The notes beneath the pieces are model-generated. The model searched no databases. It saw nothing but the letters and a program-made list of their open reading frames with translations, and was not told where the DNA came from. Source: Dehalococcoidales bacterium (lineage in GTDB: Bacteria > Chloroflexota > Dehalococcoidia > E44-bin15). Taken from it: a stretch of DNA of 5,064 bases. Of the stretch, positions 1-5,064 are shown one piece after another (within the stretch, counting starts at the first letter, position 1; each line of letters begins with the position of its first letter). Position numbers and translations under genes: made by a program. The stretch covers positions 1 through 5,064 of the forward strand of contig JAAXQM010000276.1 of assembly GCA_012974295.1 (NCBI GenBank), written 5' to 3'.

Positions 1-39
1 GGGTATTCCCTCTGGACTCCCTTAGATTGCCGCGCTACA

Positions 40-56
40 CCTGAGCTAAACTCAGG
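40..56. repeat. Small hairpin in repeat copy 1 (CCTGAG/CTCAGG)
   Basis: A 6-bp inverted repeat (40-45 and 51-56) around a 5-nt loop CTAAA. The corresponding element of copy 2 is one base pair longer because position 39 (A) is C there. Confidence 0.7.
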
Positions 57-94
57 GCTTCGGCTCACCGCAATGACGATAGTTTATTTACTGG

Positions 95-114
95 ATTCCC
101 GCCTGCGCGGGAAT
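95..114. repeat. Hairpin in repeat copy 1 (ATTCCCGC/GCGGGAAT)
   Basis: A perfect 8-bp inverted repeat, 95-102 against 107-114, with a 4-nt loop CTGC. It is the familiar TTCCCGCCTGCGCGGGAA palindrome found in dispersed intergenic repeats of many unrelated bacteria. No T-run follows, so it is not a classical terminator. Confidence 0.85.
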
Positions 115-220
115 GACAGATAGAGGACGAAAGAAGGGGGGGAGAAAGTTAGTCCGAGAGACACCCCCAGACCCCCACCAAAGGGTATTCCCTCTGGACT
201 CCCTTAGATTGCCGCGCTAC

Positions 221-239
221 CCCTGAGCTAAACTCAGGG
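221..239. repeat. Small hairpin in repeat copy 2 (CCCTGAG/CTCAGGG)
   Basis: A perfect 7-bp inverted repeat (221-227 and 233-239) around loop CTAAA. It is the counterpart of the 6-bp stem in copy 1, extended by a single base difference. Confidence 0.75.
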
Positions 240-276
240 CTTCGGCTCACCGCGATGACGATAGTTTATTCATTGG

Positions 277-296
277 ATTCCCGCCTGCGCGGGAAT
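277..296. repeat. Hairpin in repeat copy 2 (ATTCCCGC/GCGGGAAT)
   Basis: The exact counterpart of the hairpin in copy 1, displaced by 182 bp: arms 277-284 and 289-296 with loop CTGC. The sequence is unchanged, although flanking bases differ between the copies. Confidence 0.85.
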
Positions 297-335
297 GACA
301 GATGGAGGGCGCAAGGAGAGGGGGGACTTTTATAG

Positions 336-352
336 CTGGGGGACACCCCCAG
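336..352. repeat. G/C-run hairpin at the end of copy 2
   Basis: CTGGGGG, loop ACA, CCCCCAG: a perfect 7-bp stem closing the second repeat copy. Copy 1 has only the CCCCCAG arm here, because its G-run arm has diverged. No T-run follows on either strand, so a terminator is not supported. Confidence 0.6.
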
Positions 353-490
353 ACCCCCTGCAGGAAATATCTTGCACCTCTTTCTTAGCGATCTCCTATC
401 AATAAGGGTAACGATTCATGTGCTTTCCTCAGTTGAACCATAAAGTGGGGGGCGAACATTAGTGATCGCTTCCTGCTTTTCTCTTTGGCT

Positions 491-548
491 AATTAGGGGG
501 TAATTTCCAGCGATTCGAGGGACAATTCTGCCATATCTAGGGGTAAAT
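491..548 (+). promoter_or_regulatory. Three phased G-rich boxes, putative operator
   Basis: Three related direct repeats are seen: AGGGGGTAATT (495-505), AGGGACAATT (518-527) and AGGGGTAAAT (539-548). Their ends are 22 and 21 bp apart, about two helical turns, so all would face the same side of the DNA. The first is embedded in a dyad AATTA-N5-TAATT (491-505). The last ends 5 bp before the -35 element of the promoter at 554-582, a typical place for an activator. AGGGGTA is the reverse complement of TACCCCT, which fits the TACYNMT heptamer described for NarL-type regulators. The regulator itself is unknown; the neighbouring receiver protein has no DNA-binding domain. Confidence 0.45.
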
Positions 549-553
549 CCCTA

Positions 554-582
554 TTCACGTATAGAAGCGGTTACTCTATTAT
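554..582 (+). promoter_or_regulatory. Sigma70-type promoter of the receiver gene
   Basis: The -35 element is TTCACG (554-559; 4 of 6 consensus bases), the spacer is 17 bp, and the -10 element is TATTAT (577-582; 5 of 6). Transcription would begin near 589, giving a leader of about 26 nt before the ATG at 615. The G-rich boxes sit immediately upstream. Confidence 0.55.
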
Positions 583-614
583 TAAACAATCGTGTTGACA
601 TTGCGAGGGTAGTT

Positions 615-1424
615 ATGGAAGAGAAGCTAGAAGAAAAGAGGGAAATCCTAATCGTAGATGATGAACCGGAATTTGCTTTGACTTTACAGTCTGCATTGCA
701 GAGTGAGGTATGTGAGGTTGCTATCGCTGCCACCAAGGCTGAAGCACAGGAGGCCGTTAAAACGCTAAACCCTGATCTTGTAATTCTGGGTACACTGAGC
801 CCCCGTGGTGAGGCTTTCTCGCTGCATCAATGGTTGAGAGAGAACCCAAAGACAAAAGATTTACCTATCATAGTCATGGATGCACCACCAGAGAAACAGC
901 TCGTCAAAGGGTGGAGGAGAGACGAGGCGGCGTTGATGGACGCTGAGGACTACGTAGCCAAGCCAATTGAGCCTGGCGCGCTGGCCACCAGAGCCCAGAC
1001 GATTCTGGCCAAGGCAACCAAACGCATAAGAGTTCTCATAGTAGATGATCACTCGGTCGTTAGGGATGGCATTAAATCTGTACTGGAACTACAAACTGAT
1101 ATCGAGGTGATAGGTCAAGCTGAGAACGGGAAAGAGTCACTGGAAAAAGTAGACAAACTCTCACCGGATATTGTGATAATGGACATAATGATGCCTGAAA
1201 TGAACGGACTAGAAGCCACAAAGCAGATATATAAGAAATACCCCAAAACAAGAGTGGTAATGTTATCTCAGTACGATGACGAAGAAAATATCCTTGCTGC
1301 TGAGCAGTTAGGAGCTTATGGATTCATACCTAAGCGAGCTGCTAGCGCCCAGCTTGTGAACGCTATACGGGCTGTCCACTATGTGGGAAAGCGTCTGCAA
1401 CGGCCTAGACCCGGGTCAGACTGA
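615..1424 (+). CDS. Tandem receiver-domain response regulator without output domain
   Basis: A 269-residue cytoplasmic two-component signalling protein. Residues about 9-132 form a first receiver fold: it keeps the acidic pair Asp15-Asp16 and Lys116-Pro117, but the phosphoacceptor position after LVIL is Gly59, so it is probably a pseudo-receiver. Residues about 137-258 form a second, NarL/FixJ-type receiver that looks complete: Asp144-Asp145, phosphoacceptor Asp190 in the IVIMD motif, Ser218 and Lys240. NarL-family proteins normally continue into a LuxR-type helix-turn-helix at this point. Here the protein ends after an 11-residue basic tail, and I find no helix-turn-helix remnant in any frame before 1602. 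It therefore probably acts by protein contact or as a phosphate sink. The ATG at 615 is preceded by GAGGG (605-609), 5 nt away. No kinase gene lies in the window. The redox operon follows 178 bp downstream. Confidence 0.88.
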   Translation: MEEKLEEKREILIVDDEPEFALTLQSALQSEVCEVAIAATKAEAQEAVKTLNPDLVILGTLSPRGEAFSLHQWLRENPKTKDLPIIVMDAPPEKQLVKGWRRDEAALMDAEDYVAKPIEPGALATRAQTILAKATKRIRVLIVDDHSVVRDGIKSVLELQTDIEVIGQAENGKESLEKVDKLSPDIVIMDIMMPEMNGLEATKQIYKKYPKTRVVMLSQYDDEENILAAEQLGAYGFIPKRAASAQLVNAIRAVHYVGKRLQRPRPGSD

Positions 1425-1489
1425 GCCCTAATACAATATGAGATTGCTGAAAAAGAGGTACCCGATTATATCTGGGCAGGTTTAAAAAG

Positions 1490-1517
1490 CCCCCCCAAGA
1501 TTGGGTGATTAGGGGGG
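1490..1517 (-). terminator. Possible C-run/G-run hairpin, terminator-like on the minus strand
   Basis: A run of seven C (1490-1496) faces a run of six G (1512-1517) across 15 nt. Read on the minus strand, the G-run arm is followed by CTTTTT (1489-1484), the form of an intrinsic terminator. On the plus strand no T-run follows, so it is a poor terminator for the receiver gene. A competing inner hairpin CCCAA/TTGGG (1494-1505) has only a 2-nt loop. No minus-strand gene is visible that needs termination, so its role is uncertain. Confidence 0.3.
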
Positions 1518-1522
1518 TAATT
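1507..1522 (+). promoter_or_regulatory. G-rich dyad box upstream of the redox operon
   Basis: GATTAGGGGGGTAATT closely matches the box at 491-505 upstream of the receiver gene. The two share ATTA, a run of five or six G, and TAATT, and both are dyads with ATTA/TAAT arms. It lies about 30 bp before the -10-like element of the redox operon, a distance similar to that seen at the receiver promoter. This suggests that one regulator controls both units. Confidence 0.4.
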
Positions 1523-1529
1523 GAGACTC

Positions 1530-1558
1530 TTTCAACGGTCTCTATATTGGTATATTAT
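1530..1558 (+). promoter_or_regulatory. Likely promoter of the redox operon
   Basis: A -10-like TATTAT lies at 1553-1558 (an overlapping TATATT is at 1551-1556). The best -35 candidate is weak: TTTCAA (1530-1535) with a 17-bp spacer. A weak -35 element is common at activator-dependent promoters and would fit the box at 1507-1522. A short inverted repeat GAGAC/GTCTC (1523-1527 and 1538-1542) flanks the -35 region. Transcription would start near 1565. Confidence 0.4.
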
Positions 1559-1590
1559 GGAAAACTCACATCGCTTGCCCCTATATTCCG

Positions 1591-1596
1591 AGGAGG
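1591..1596 (+). promoter_or_regulatory. Ribosome binding site selecting a TTG start
   Basis: A perfect AGGAGG lies 6 nt upstream of the TTG at 1603. This spacing decides the start. The first in-frame ATG (codon 19) would remove the first strands of the [2Fe-2S] domain and has no such site. Confidence 0.85.
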
Positions 1597-1602
1597 CTGT
1601 CA

Positions 1603-4281
1603 TTGGAAGCCATCACTATTACACTTAATGGAGTAGAAGTAAGCGGCCATCCAGGGATGACCATACTGGAGCTTGCACGAGAATCAGGTGTGGATATACC
1701 CACACTTTGCTATGATCCTCATTTGATTCCAATTGGGGCATGCCGTATCTGCCTGGTTGAAGACGAACGCTCGGGCAGGCTCTCGGCATCCTGCGTTACA
1801 CCAATAGAGCCAGGAATGGTAATTAATACAAAATCGCCCAAAGTGATGGAACGCCGCAAGATGATACTCAAACTCATATTGGCTAGTCATCCCGATACCT
1901 GTCTGGTATGCGACAAGGGCAACCGCTGCGAGCTGCGCAAGATCGCCTCAGATATGGAGGTCGGCTTAATTGAACTCGTGAAGATCCCCCAGCTGGCTAC
2001 CATCGAAGAGGTCAACCCTTTCATCGAAAGGGACCTAAGCAAGTGCATTCTATGTGCCAAGTGCATTAGGGCAGACCATGAACTCGTCGTCCAGGGTGCC
2101 ATCGAGTACATCAACCGAGGATTTACCTCGAAGCCAGCGACGCTGAACGATGAGCCACTGGAGAAATCAGAATGCACGTTCTGTGGCACCTGTGTCGCAA
2201 TCTGCCCTACAGGTGCATTGATGGAAACGAAACGGCCATACAGCGGGACAACCGCCGCTATAGTGTCAACCATCTGCCCGTTCTGCGGTTGCGGGTGCAA
2301 CATCGATCTGGAGGTTAAGGACAATCAAATAGTGCGGGCCAGACCAGGCAAAGGGAGCACGGTTAACCGCGGCACACTCTGCGTCAAGGGAAGTTACGGC
2401 TTCGATTTTACACGTAGCGCGGAAAGGCTCACGAGTCCCCTGGTTAAGGTGAACGGAGATTTTCAGGTAGTATCCTGGGAAGAGGCTTTGGGCCTGGTAG
2501 CCTCTGAATTCAAACGTATTAAGGAAAATTATGGCTCTGGTAGCCTTGCTCTCCTAAGTTCATCAAAGTGCACCAATGAGGAGAATTACCTGCTGCAGCG
2601 GTTTGCCAGGAGCATATTAGGCACAAACAATATCGATAATGGCAGTCGCCTGTACAGCGCTGCAAACATCATAGGCCTCGGATCGCCCGTCGGCTTTCCA
2701 GGTACCACCAACCATCTGGATGCCCTGGAGCAGTCAGATGTGATACTGGTCACCGAGGTCAATCTCACCTCTGCCGCCCCCATTGTCGAATATGCCGTAA
2801 AGCGGGCGGTCAAATACAAAGGTGCCAAGTTGCTGCTTATCGACCCGTTACAAACGGGGCTCTCTTCATTTGCTCACCTTTGGCTAAGGCCAAAAATCGG
2901 CACTGACATTGCGTTTATAAATGGCATGGCAAGAGTTATTGTCACTGAGGGACTGCTGGATGAGGAATTTGTAACGAGGAAAACAGACAACTTCGAGGCT
3001 CTGAGCAGTGAATTGGAGAGGTATACACCTGAGTACGTGGAACAGGTTACCGGTGTCCCCAGTGATGACATGCGTCACGCCGCTCAGCTATTCGCGGGGG
3101 CAACCACCGCCTCTATAGTCTATGGAGCGGGAATAACCCAGCATGTAACCGGAACAAACTGTGTAATGGCTCTTGCAAACCTTGCAATGTTGACTGGGAA
3201 TATTGGACGCAGGGGTGGCATTTATGCACTGCAAAGGGATTGCAACGGGCAGGGTGCTTGCGACATGGGTACCATACCCAATTTACTCCCTGGATACCAG
3301 TCCGTAGAGGATACCGAGTCAATCAAGAAGTTCGCAGACTGCTGGGGCACCTCCCTGTCTGCTGATGTCGGGCTAACCGCTGTAGAAATGATTGAGCATG
3401 CTAAAGATGGGAAAGTTATGAGCATGTATATTATGGGAGAGAATCCGGTCTTGAGCTTTCCCAACTCGACTCTTGTAAAAGAAGTTCTGGAGTCACTCGA
3501 CTTCCTAGTTGTTCAAGATATGTTCCTTACCGAAACAGCAAAGCTGGCAAACGTAGTTCTGCCCGCCGCGAGCTTCGCCGAAAAGGAAGGTACTTTCACC
3601 AACTTCGAGGGAAGGGTTCAGCGCGTGCGCAAGGTCGTCGAACCTTTGGGAGACAGCTTGCCGGACTCGGAAATCGTTCTCCGGCTGGCGAACAGTATGG
3701 GATGCCCAATGCCATATTCATCGCTACAACAGGTTATGGACGAGATCCGGGATTTGGTTCCTTTGTATCAGGGCATTGGCTACGGAAGCACAGAGACAAA
3801 GGGAGAACGCCGGGATGAATTGGACAGAGACCCCTTCAGAAACAGGCGTTTATATAAAGGTCAGTTTCCAAGTGGATTCGGTCGCTTCTCCCCGGTGCAG
3901 TACGAGCCACCGGTAGAGATACCAGGGGATGAATACAACTTCACCCTGCTTGTGGGAAGCATCCTTCATCACTCGGGGACAGGTTCCAAAACATCCAGGT
4001 CACCAAGGCTGAGCGAGTTTTCTCCAGAGGCCTATGTGGAAATCGGCCCATCAGATGCGGAGCAAATTGGGATCGGACAAGGTGATGAGGTCAAGGTTAT
4101 CTCGCCCCTAGGTGAAGTAACCACCGTTGTTAGATTCACAACCACGCTGCCCGATGGAGTGATTGTCATGCCCAATTCTTTCTCATCAACCCCCGTCAAT
4201 CAACTGTTCGACATCGTGCTGGACCCCCTATCAAAAACCCCCGCGCTAAAAGCATGCGCTGTAAAGCTAGAAAGGATATAG
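1603..4281 (+). CDS. fdhA: FdhA/NuoG-like molybdopterin oxidoreductase with atypical active site
   Basis: An 892-residue cytoplasmic protein with no signal peptide, built like the large subunit of NAD-linked formate dehydrogenases (FdsA type). Visible domains are: a [2Fe-2S] domain (Cys36, Cys47, Cys50, Cys64); a NuoG-type His-Cys3 [4Fe-4S] site (His96, Cys100, Cys103, Cys109); a two-cluster ferredoxin domain (Cys148, Cys151, Cys154, then Asp158 instead of Cys; Cys191, Cys194, Cys197, Cys201); the molybdopterin-domain [4Fe-4S] site (Cys225, Cys228, Cys232, Cys260) with the conserved Lys262; the pterin-binding catalytic domain, including QGACDMG at 550-556; and a C-terminal dinucleotide-binding domain from about 778. 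A hand alignment to E. coli FdhF puts Tyr351 at the Sec/Cys molybdenum ligand, Ser352 at the catalytic His and Gln544 at the catalytic Arg. Formate oxidation is therefore doubtful, and the symbol reflects family only. The gene starts with TTG, and the nuoE-like gene follows after 4 bp. Confidence 0.9.
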   Translation: MEAITITLNGVEVSGHPGMTILELARESGVDIPTLCYDPHLIPIGACRICLVEDERSGRLSASCVTPIEPGMVINTKSPKVMERRKMILKLILASHPDTCLVCDKGNRCELRKIASDMEVGLIELVKIPQLATIEEVNPFIERDLSKCILCAKCIRADHELVVQGAIEYINRGFTSKPATLNDEPLEKSECTFCGTCVAICPTGALMETKRPYSGTTAAIVSTICPFCGCGCNIDLEVKDNQIVRARPGKGSTVNRGTLCVKGSYGFDFTRSAERLTSPLVKVNGDFQVVSWEEALGLVASEFKRIKENYGSGSLALLSSSKCTNEENYLLQRFARSILGTNNIDNGSRLYSAANIIGLGSPVGFPGTTNHLDALEQSDVILVTEVNLTSAAPIVEYAVKRAVKYKGAKLLLIDPLQTGLSSFAHLWLRPKIGTDIAFINGMARVIVTEGLLDEEFVTRKTDNFEALSSELERYTPEYVEQVTGVPSDDMRHAAQLFAGATTASIVYGAGITQHVTGTNCVMALANLAMLTGNIGRRGGIYALQRDCNGQGACDMGTIPNLLPGYQSVEDTESIKKFADCWGTSLSADVGLTAVEMIEHAKDGKVMSMYIMGENPVLSFPNSTLVKEVLESLDFLVVQDMFLTETAKLANVVLPAASFAEKEGTFTNFEGRVQRVRKVVEPLGDSLPDSEIVLRLANSMGCPMPYSSLQQVMDEIRDLVPLYQGIGYGSTETKGERRDELDRDPFRNRRLYKGQFPSGFGRFSPVQYEPPVEIPGDEYNFTLLVGSILHHSGTGSKTSRSPRLSEFSPEAYVEIGPSDAEQIGIGQGDEVKVISPLGEVTTVVRFTTTLPDGVIVMPNSFSSTPVNQLFDIVLDPLSKTPALKACAVKLERI
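4272..4276 (+). promoter_or_regulatory. Ribosome binding site for the nuoE-like gene (TTG start)
   Basis: AAGGA lies 9 nt before the TTG at 4286, inside the last codons of the upstream gene. There is no alternative ATG before codon 117, so the TTG start is effectively forced. Confidence 0.65.
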
Positions 4282-4285
4282 CTTC

Positions 4286-4777
4286 TTGGATAAGACAGTA
4301 GAAACGGCCAAACCCGACCTGAAGCAAGTAGACGAGATCTTGTCTCGATATCAAGATCAGAAGTGGCCTCTGATCCCCCTCCTTCAGGAGGTTCAGGACG
4401 AGATTGGGTATATCCCTCCCGAGGCGATCGAGCCTATAGCCAGAGGCACAGGCCTGTTTCCCGTTCAGGTGCAGGGAGTTATCACCTTCTATGAGCAGTT
4501 CCATACGACGCCCAGAGGAAAGAACATCGTCCGGGTGTGCCGGGGAACGGCCTGCCACGTGCGTGGTGGGCGAACGATATTGAAGATAGTTAAGCAGAAC
4601 CTTGATGTTGAGGAAGGCGAAACGACACCTGATATGAATTTCACTCTGGAGACGGTACCCTGTCTTGGTACGTGTTTCCTGGCTCCAGCAATGATGGTGA
4701 ATAAGAACTATTACGGAAAGCTCGCTCCGCCGAAGGTGAGAAACATCCTTCAGCAATACGACAATGCAGGAGATTAA
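4286..4777 (+). CDS. nuoE: NuoE-like [2Fe-2S] subunit (FdsG/HydC type)
   Basis: A 163-residue protein of the 24-kDa complex I subunit family, close to the usual length for these soluble forms. The N-terminal part (about 12-72) is the helical bundle, with the family signature around GYIPPEAI and GVITFYEQF. The C-terminal part is a thioredoxin-like fold holding one [2Fe-2S] cluster: Cys85 and Cys90 in the CRGTAC motif, then Cys126 and Cys130 in CLGTC. All four ligands are present. It normally pairs with a NuoF-type subunit and relays electrons between NAD(H)/FMN and the Fe-S chain of the large subunit, in the cytoplasm. Only 4 bp separate it from the gene before and 8 bp from the gene after, so it is translated from the same operon. 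It starts with TTG, as does its upstream neighbour. Confidence 0.93.
   Translation: MDKTVETAKPDLKQVDEILSRYQDQKWPLIPLLQEVQDEIGYIPPEAIEPIARGTGLFPVQVQGVITFYEQFHTTPRGKNIVRVCRGTACHVRGGRTILKIVKQNLDVEEGETTPDMNFTLETVPCLGTCFLAPAMMVNKNYYGKLAPPKVRNILQQYDNAGD
4768..4773 (+). promoter_or_regulatory. Ribosome binding site for the nuoF-like gene
   Basis: AGGAGA lies within the final codons of the nuoE-like gene, 12 nt before the ATG at 4786. This is rather far. A nearer ATG at 4778 (4 nt away) opens a frame that stops after six codons, so it is not the start. Confidence 0.5.
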
Positions 4778-4785
4778 ATGGGGTT

Positions 4786-5064
4786 ATGGAAAGGTTAAAG
4801 AGCGTCTTAGAGCTTAGTTCATACCGCGATACACTCCTGCGACAGGGTGGACAGCCGGAAACATGCGTACGAGTATGCACTACCGGCTGCCGTGCCCACG
4901 GAGCACTCGAGGTGCGCGATGCGCTGCTGGCTGAAATCAAGAGCCAAGGGCTGGAGGAAAGGGTAGAGATAAGGGTGACGGGCTGTCATGGCTTCTGCGC
5001 GAAGGCTCCGGGGATAGGCATTGACCCCCGCGGTATATTGTACCAGGAAGTAGGTGTTGAAGAC
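4786..5064 (+). CDS. nuoF: NuoF-like NADH-binding subunit, N-terminal part (cut by window edge)
   Basis: The first 93 codons are open to the window edge. They correspond to the N-terminal thioredoxin-like [2Fe-2S] domain of the longer NuoF relatives (HydB, HndC, FdsB), which E. coli NuoF lacks. Cluster-ligand candidates are Cys31 and Cys35 in the VCTTGC motif (Cys27 is also near), and Cys67 and Cys71 in TGCHGFC. The spacing of the first pair is one residue shorter than in the common CxGTGC form, so the exact ligand set is uncertain. The NADH- and FMN-binding core and the C-terminal Fe-S region would lie beyond the edge and cannot be assessed. In the family this subunit is the NAD(H) entry or exit point of the complex. 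It is the third gene of the operon, 8 bp after the nuoE-like gene. Confidence 0.88.
   Translation, partial: MERLKSVLELSSYRDTLLRQGGQPETCVRVCTTGCRAHGALEVRDALLAEIKSQGLEERVEIRVTGCHGFCAKAPGIGIDPRGILYQEVGVED

Larger units (their letters stand above)
1..358. repeat. Two tandem copies of a 182-bp non-coding repeat
   Basis: Copy 1 starts at the window edge (1) and copy 2 at 183. The register is exactly 182 bp: the motif ACACCCCCAGACCCCC is at 161-176 and again at 343-358. Over the first 120 or so bases I count only four differences (at 39, 72, 89 and 91 of copy 1). The stretch before the C-rich end is more diverged. Each copy holds two perfect hairpins and ends in runs of C. There is no plausible reading frame. 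Copy 1 begins exactly at the edge, so the array may extend to the left. The unit resembles dispersed intergenic palindromic repeats of many bacterial genomes; whether it is a mobile miniature element cannot be told from one locus. Confidence 0.9.
359..614 (+). other. Non-coding leader upstream of the receiver gene
   Basis: These 256 bases carry no plausible gene on either strand. The left part (359-490) shows nothing I can name. The right part (491-614) holds three G-rich boxes, a sigma70-type promoter and the ribosome binding site of the downstream gene, listed separately. Confidence 0.7.

Noticed and set aside
1..358. CRISPR array
   Set aside because: There are only two units of 182 bp with internal palindromes, without short repeats alternating with unique spacers.
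387..470. Inverted repeat AGCGATC/GATCGCT in the leader
   Set aside because: The arms are only 7 bp and are separated by 70 nt, which is easily expected by chance.
595..600. A perfect TTGACA just upstream of the receiver gene
   Set aside because: With a 17-bp spacer the -10 would fall inside the coding region at about 618 and reads GAAGAG, so it is probably chance. The TTCACG-N17-TATTAT pair further upstream is better.
1400..1602. A frameshifted LuxR-type helix-turn-helix after the second receiver
   Set aside because: Reading all three forward frames after the last receiver helix gave only short stretches with stops and nothing like the expected DNA-binding domain.
1887..2324. An open frame on the minus strand within the large subunit gene
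   Set aside because: It lies opposite the Fe-S cluster domains of a clear protein family and has no recognisable motif or ribosome binding site that I could support.
2629..2670. Possible selenocysteine (in-frame TGA) in the large subunit
   Set aside because: The aligned codon is TAC (Tyr351) and there is no in-frame TGA, so selenocysteine insertion is not involved.
4196..4756. A long open frame on the minus strand opposite the nuoE-like gene
   Set aside because: It overlaps a well-supported gene with all four cluster ligands, shows no recognisable family, and looks like a shadow of the coding strand.

Overview
The window reads as a piece of an anaerobic bacterial chromosome with roughly even base composition. 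Everything recognisable lies on the + strand. It holds a repeat-rich non-coding stretch (1-614), a two-receiver signalling protein (615-1424), a short intergenic region (1425-1602), and the start of a tightly packed redox operon (1603 to the right edge): a NuoG-like/FdhA-like molybdopterin protein, a NuoE-like protein and the start of a NuoF-like protein. This gene set and the G/C-run repeats would fit a Dehalococcoidia-type Chloroflexota or another strict anaerobe. That placement is a low-confidence guess, because there is no marker gene.

Region 1-358 is two tandem copies of a 182-bp non-coding unit carrying conserved hairpins. Region 359-614 is a leader with three G-rich boxes spaced about two helical turns apart, directly upstream of a good sigma70-type promoter. 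The gene at 615-1424 encodes two receiver domains and no output domain. The first receiver has lost its phosphoacceptor Asp, while the second has a complete phosphorylation site. A box very like the most upstream one recurs before the redox operon, suggesting common control.

The redox operon has the subunit logic of soluble NAD-linked formate dehydrogenases (FdsABG) and of the NAD-linked modules of bifurcating hydrogenases. Electrons would pass between a molybdopterin centre, a chain of Fe-S clusters, NuoE/NuoF and NAD(H). The surprise is in the large subunit. Its cofactor-binding scaffold looks intact, but a hand alignment to E. coli FdhF places Tyr351, Ser352 and Gln544 where formate dehydrogenases have the catalytic Sec/Cys, His and Arg. 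One ferredoxin-type cluster motif also has Asp158 in place of Cys. The protein will probably be labelled formate dehydrogenase automatically, but the sequence argues against ordinary formate chemistry. It could act on another substrate or serve as an electron-relay subunit. This is the best candidate here for something undescribed.
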